A stretch of 5,288 bases of DNA from Pseudomonadota bacterium. Lineage in GTDB: Bacteria; Desulfobacterota; Desulfobacteria; Desulfobacterales; RPRI01. The position numbers and the translations under genes are program-made. The stretch covers positions 1-5,288 of the forward strand of contig JAHJQU010000508.1 of the NCBI GenBank assembly GCA_018819005.1, written 5' to 3'. Below are positions 5,181 through 5,288 of the stretch, in pieces. The stretch's first letter is position 1, and every line of letters starts with the position of its first letter. The notes below the pieces were generated by a model, which had not been told where the DNA came from, searched no databases, and worked only from the letters and a program-made list of their open reading frames with translations.

Positions 5181-5270
5181 ACACTGCGCAACAGACGGTT
5201 ACGAACCTCGTCAGGTCCGGAAGGAAGCAGCGATAAGAAATGCGGTCTGTGTCGTGGCTGATCCCGGCAA
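5174..5270 (+). ncRNA. ffs: Small signal recognition particle RNA (4.5S type)
   Basis: The RNA partner of Ffh in the signal recognition particle, which delivers ribosomes making inner-membrane proteins to FtsY and the translocon. The domain IV signature GTCAGGTCCGGAAGGAAGCA lies at 5210-5229. It includes the GGAA tetraloop closed by UCC/GGA and the asymmetric and symmetric internal loops bound by the Ffh M domain. Next to it UCGU (5208-5211) pairs with GCGA (5230-5233), ACAGAC (5191-5196) pairs with GUCUGU, and the closing stem TTGCC/GGCAA bounds the gene. There is no Alu domain, so this is the short bacterial form, about 97 nt in the core. It is transcribed away from tilS. The mature ends are uncertain because the closing helix continues perfectly on both sides. 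Confidence 0.95.
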
Positions 5271-5288
5271 GTAACAGTTATTTAAGGA
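5264..5288. repeat. Right arm of the 25-bp inverted repeat enclosing the SRP RNA
   Basis: Exact reverse complement of 5156-5180; it reaches the last base of the window. In the RNA it would form an extended terminal stem, plausibly a double-stranded precursor end for processing. No terminator can be seen because the window stops here. Confidence 0.95.

Overview
The window reads as ordinary chromosomal housekeeping DNA from a Gram-negative-like bacterium. Four genes lie in a row on the minus strand, in transcription order tilS, ftsH, folP, coaX (coaX is cut by the window start). A small SRP RNA gene (ffs) diverges on the plus strand at the right end. The same four genes also cluster in Bacillus subtilis (tilS-hprT-ftsH-coaX and the nearby folP region), so this is an ancient neighbourhood with local variation. 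The intergenic DNA is rich in short palindromic repeats of the type built around TTCGTAAAAAGTC, and in tandem 'word' repeats. I associate both with Desulfobacterota (former Deltaproteobacteria) genomes, so that is my best guess for the lineage. It is an inference from style and not a database result.

Layout. 1-153: 5' part of coaX (type III pantothenate kinase). 154-328: non-coding spacer made of short tandem words and a small hairpin. 329-1195: folP (dihydropteroate synthase). 1205-1333: spacer holding a palindromic repeat. 1334-3160: ftsH (membrane AAA+ zinc protease) with a TTG start and a strong ribosome site. 3161-3494: 334-bp spacer holding a dyad next to the ftsH ribosome site and two back-to-back palindromic elements. 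3495-4967: tilS (tRNA-Ile lysidine synthetase). 4968-5155: divergent promoter region. 5156-5288: SRP RNA core enclosed in an unusually long perfect terminal helix.

Function. TilS completes the AUA-reading tRNA, FtsH degrades damaged or unassembled membrane proteins, FolP makes the pterin precursor of folate, CoaX starts coenzyme A synthesis, and SRP RNA helps target nascent membrane proteins. FtsH and SRP RNA both serve membrane-protein biogenesis; the others are linked mainly by being essential housekeeping functions. Gaps of 129 to 334 bp filled with repeats argue against a tightly coupled operon.

No undescribed defence system, mobile-gene cargo or CRISPR array is visible. The points worth a second look are in the non-coding DNA: the inverted repeat copies flanking ftsH, a MITE-like element with a putative 10-bp target duplication, a dyad at the ftsH 5' end, the tilS promoter/start conflict, and the extended SRP RNA stem.
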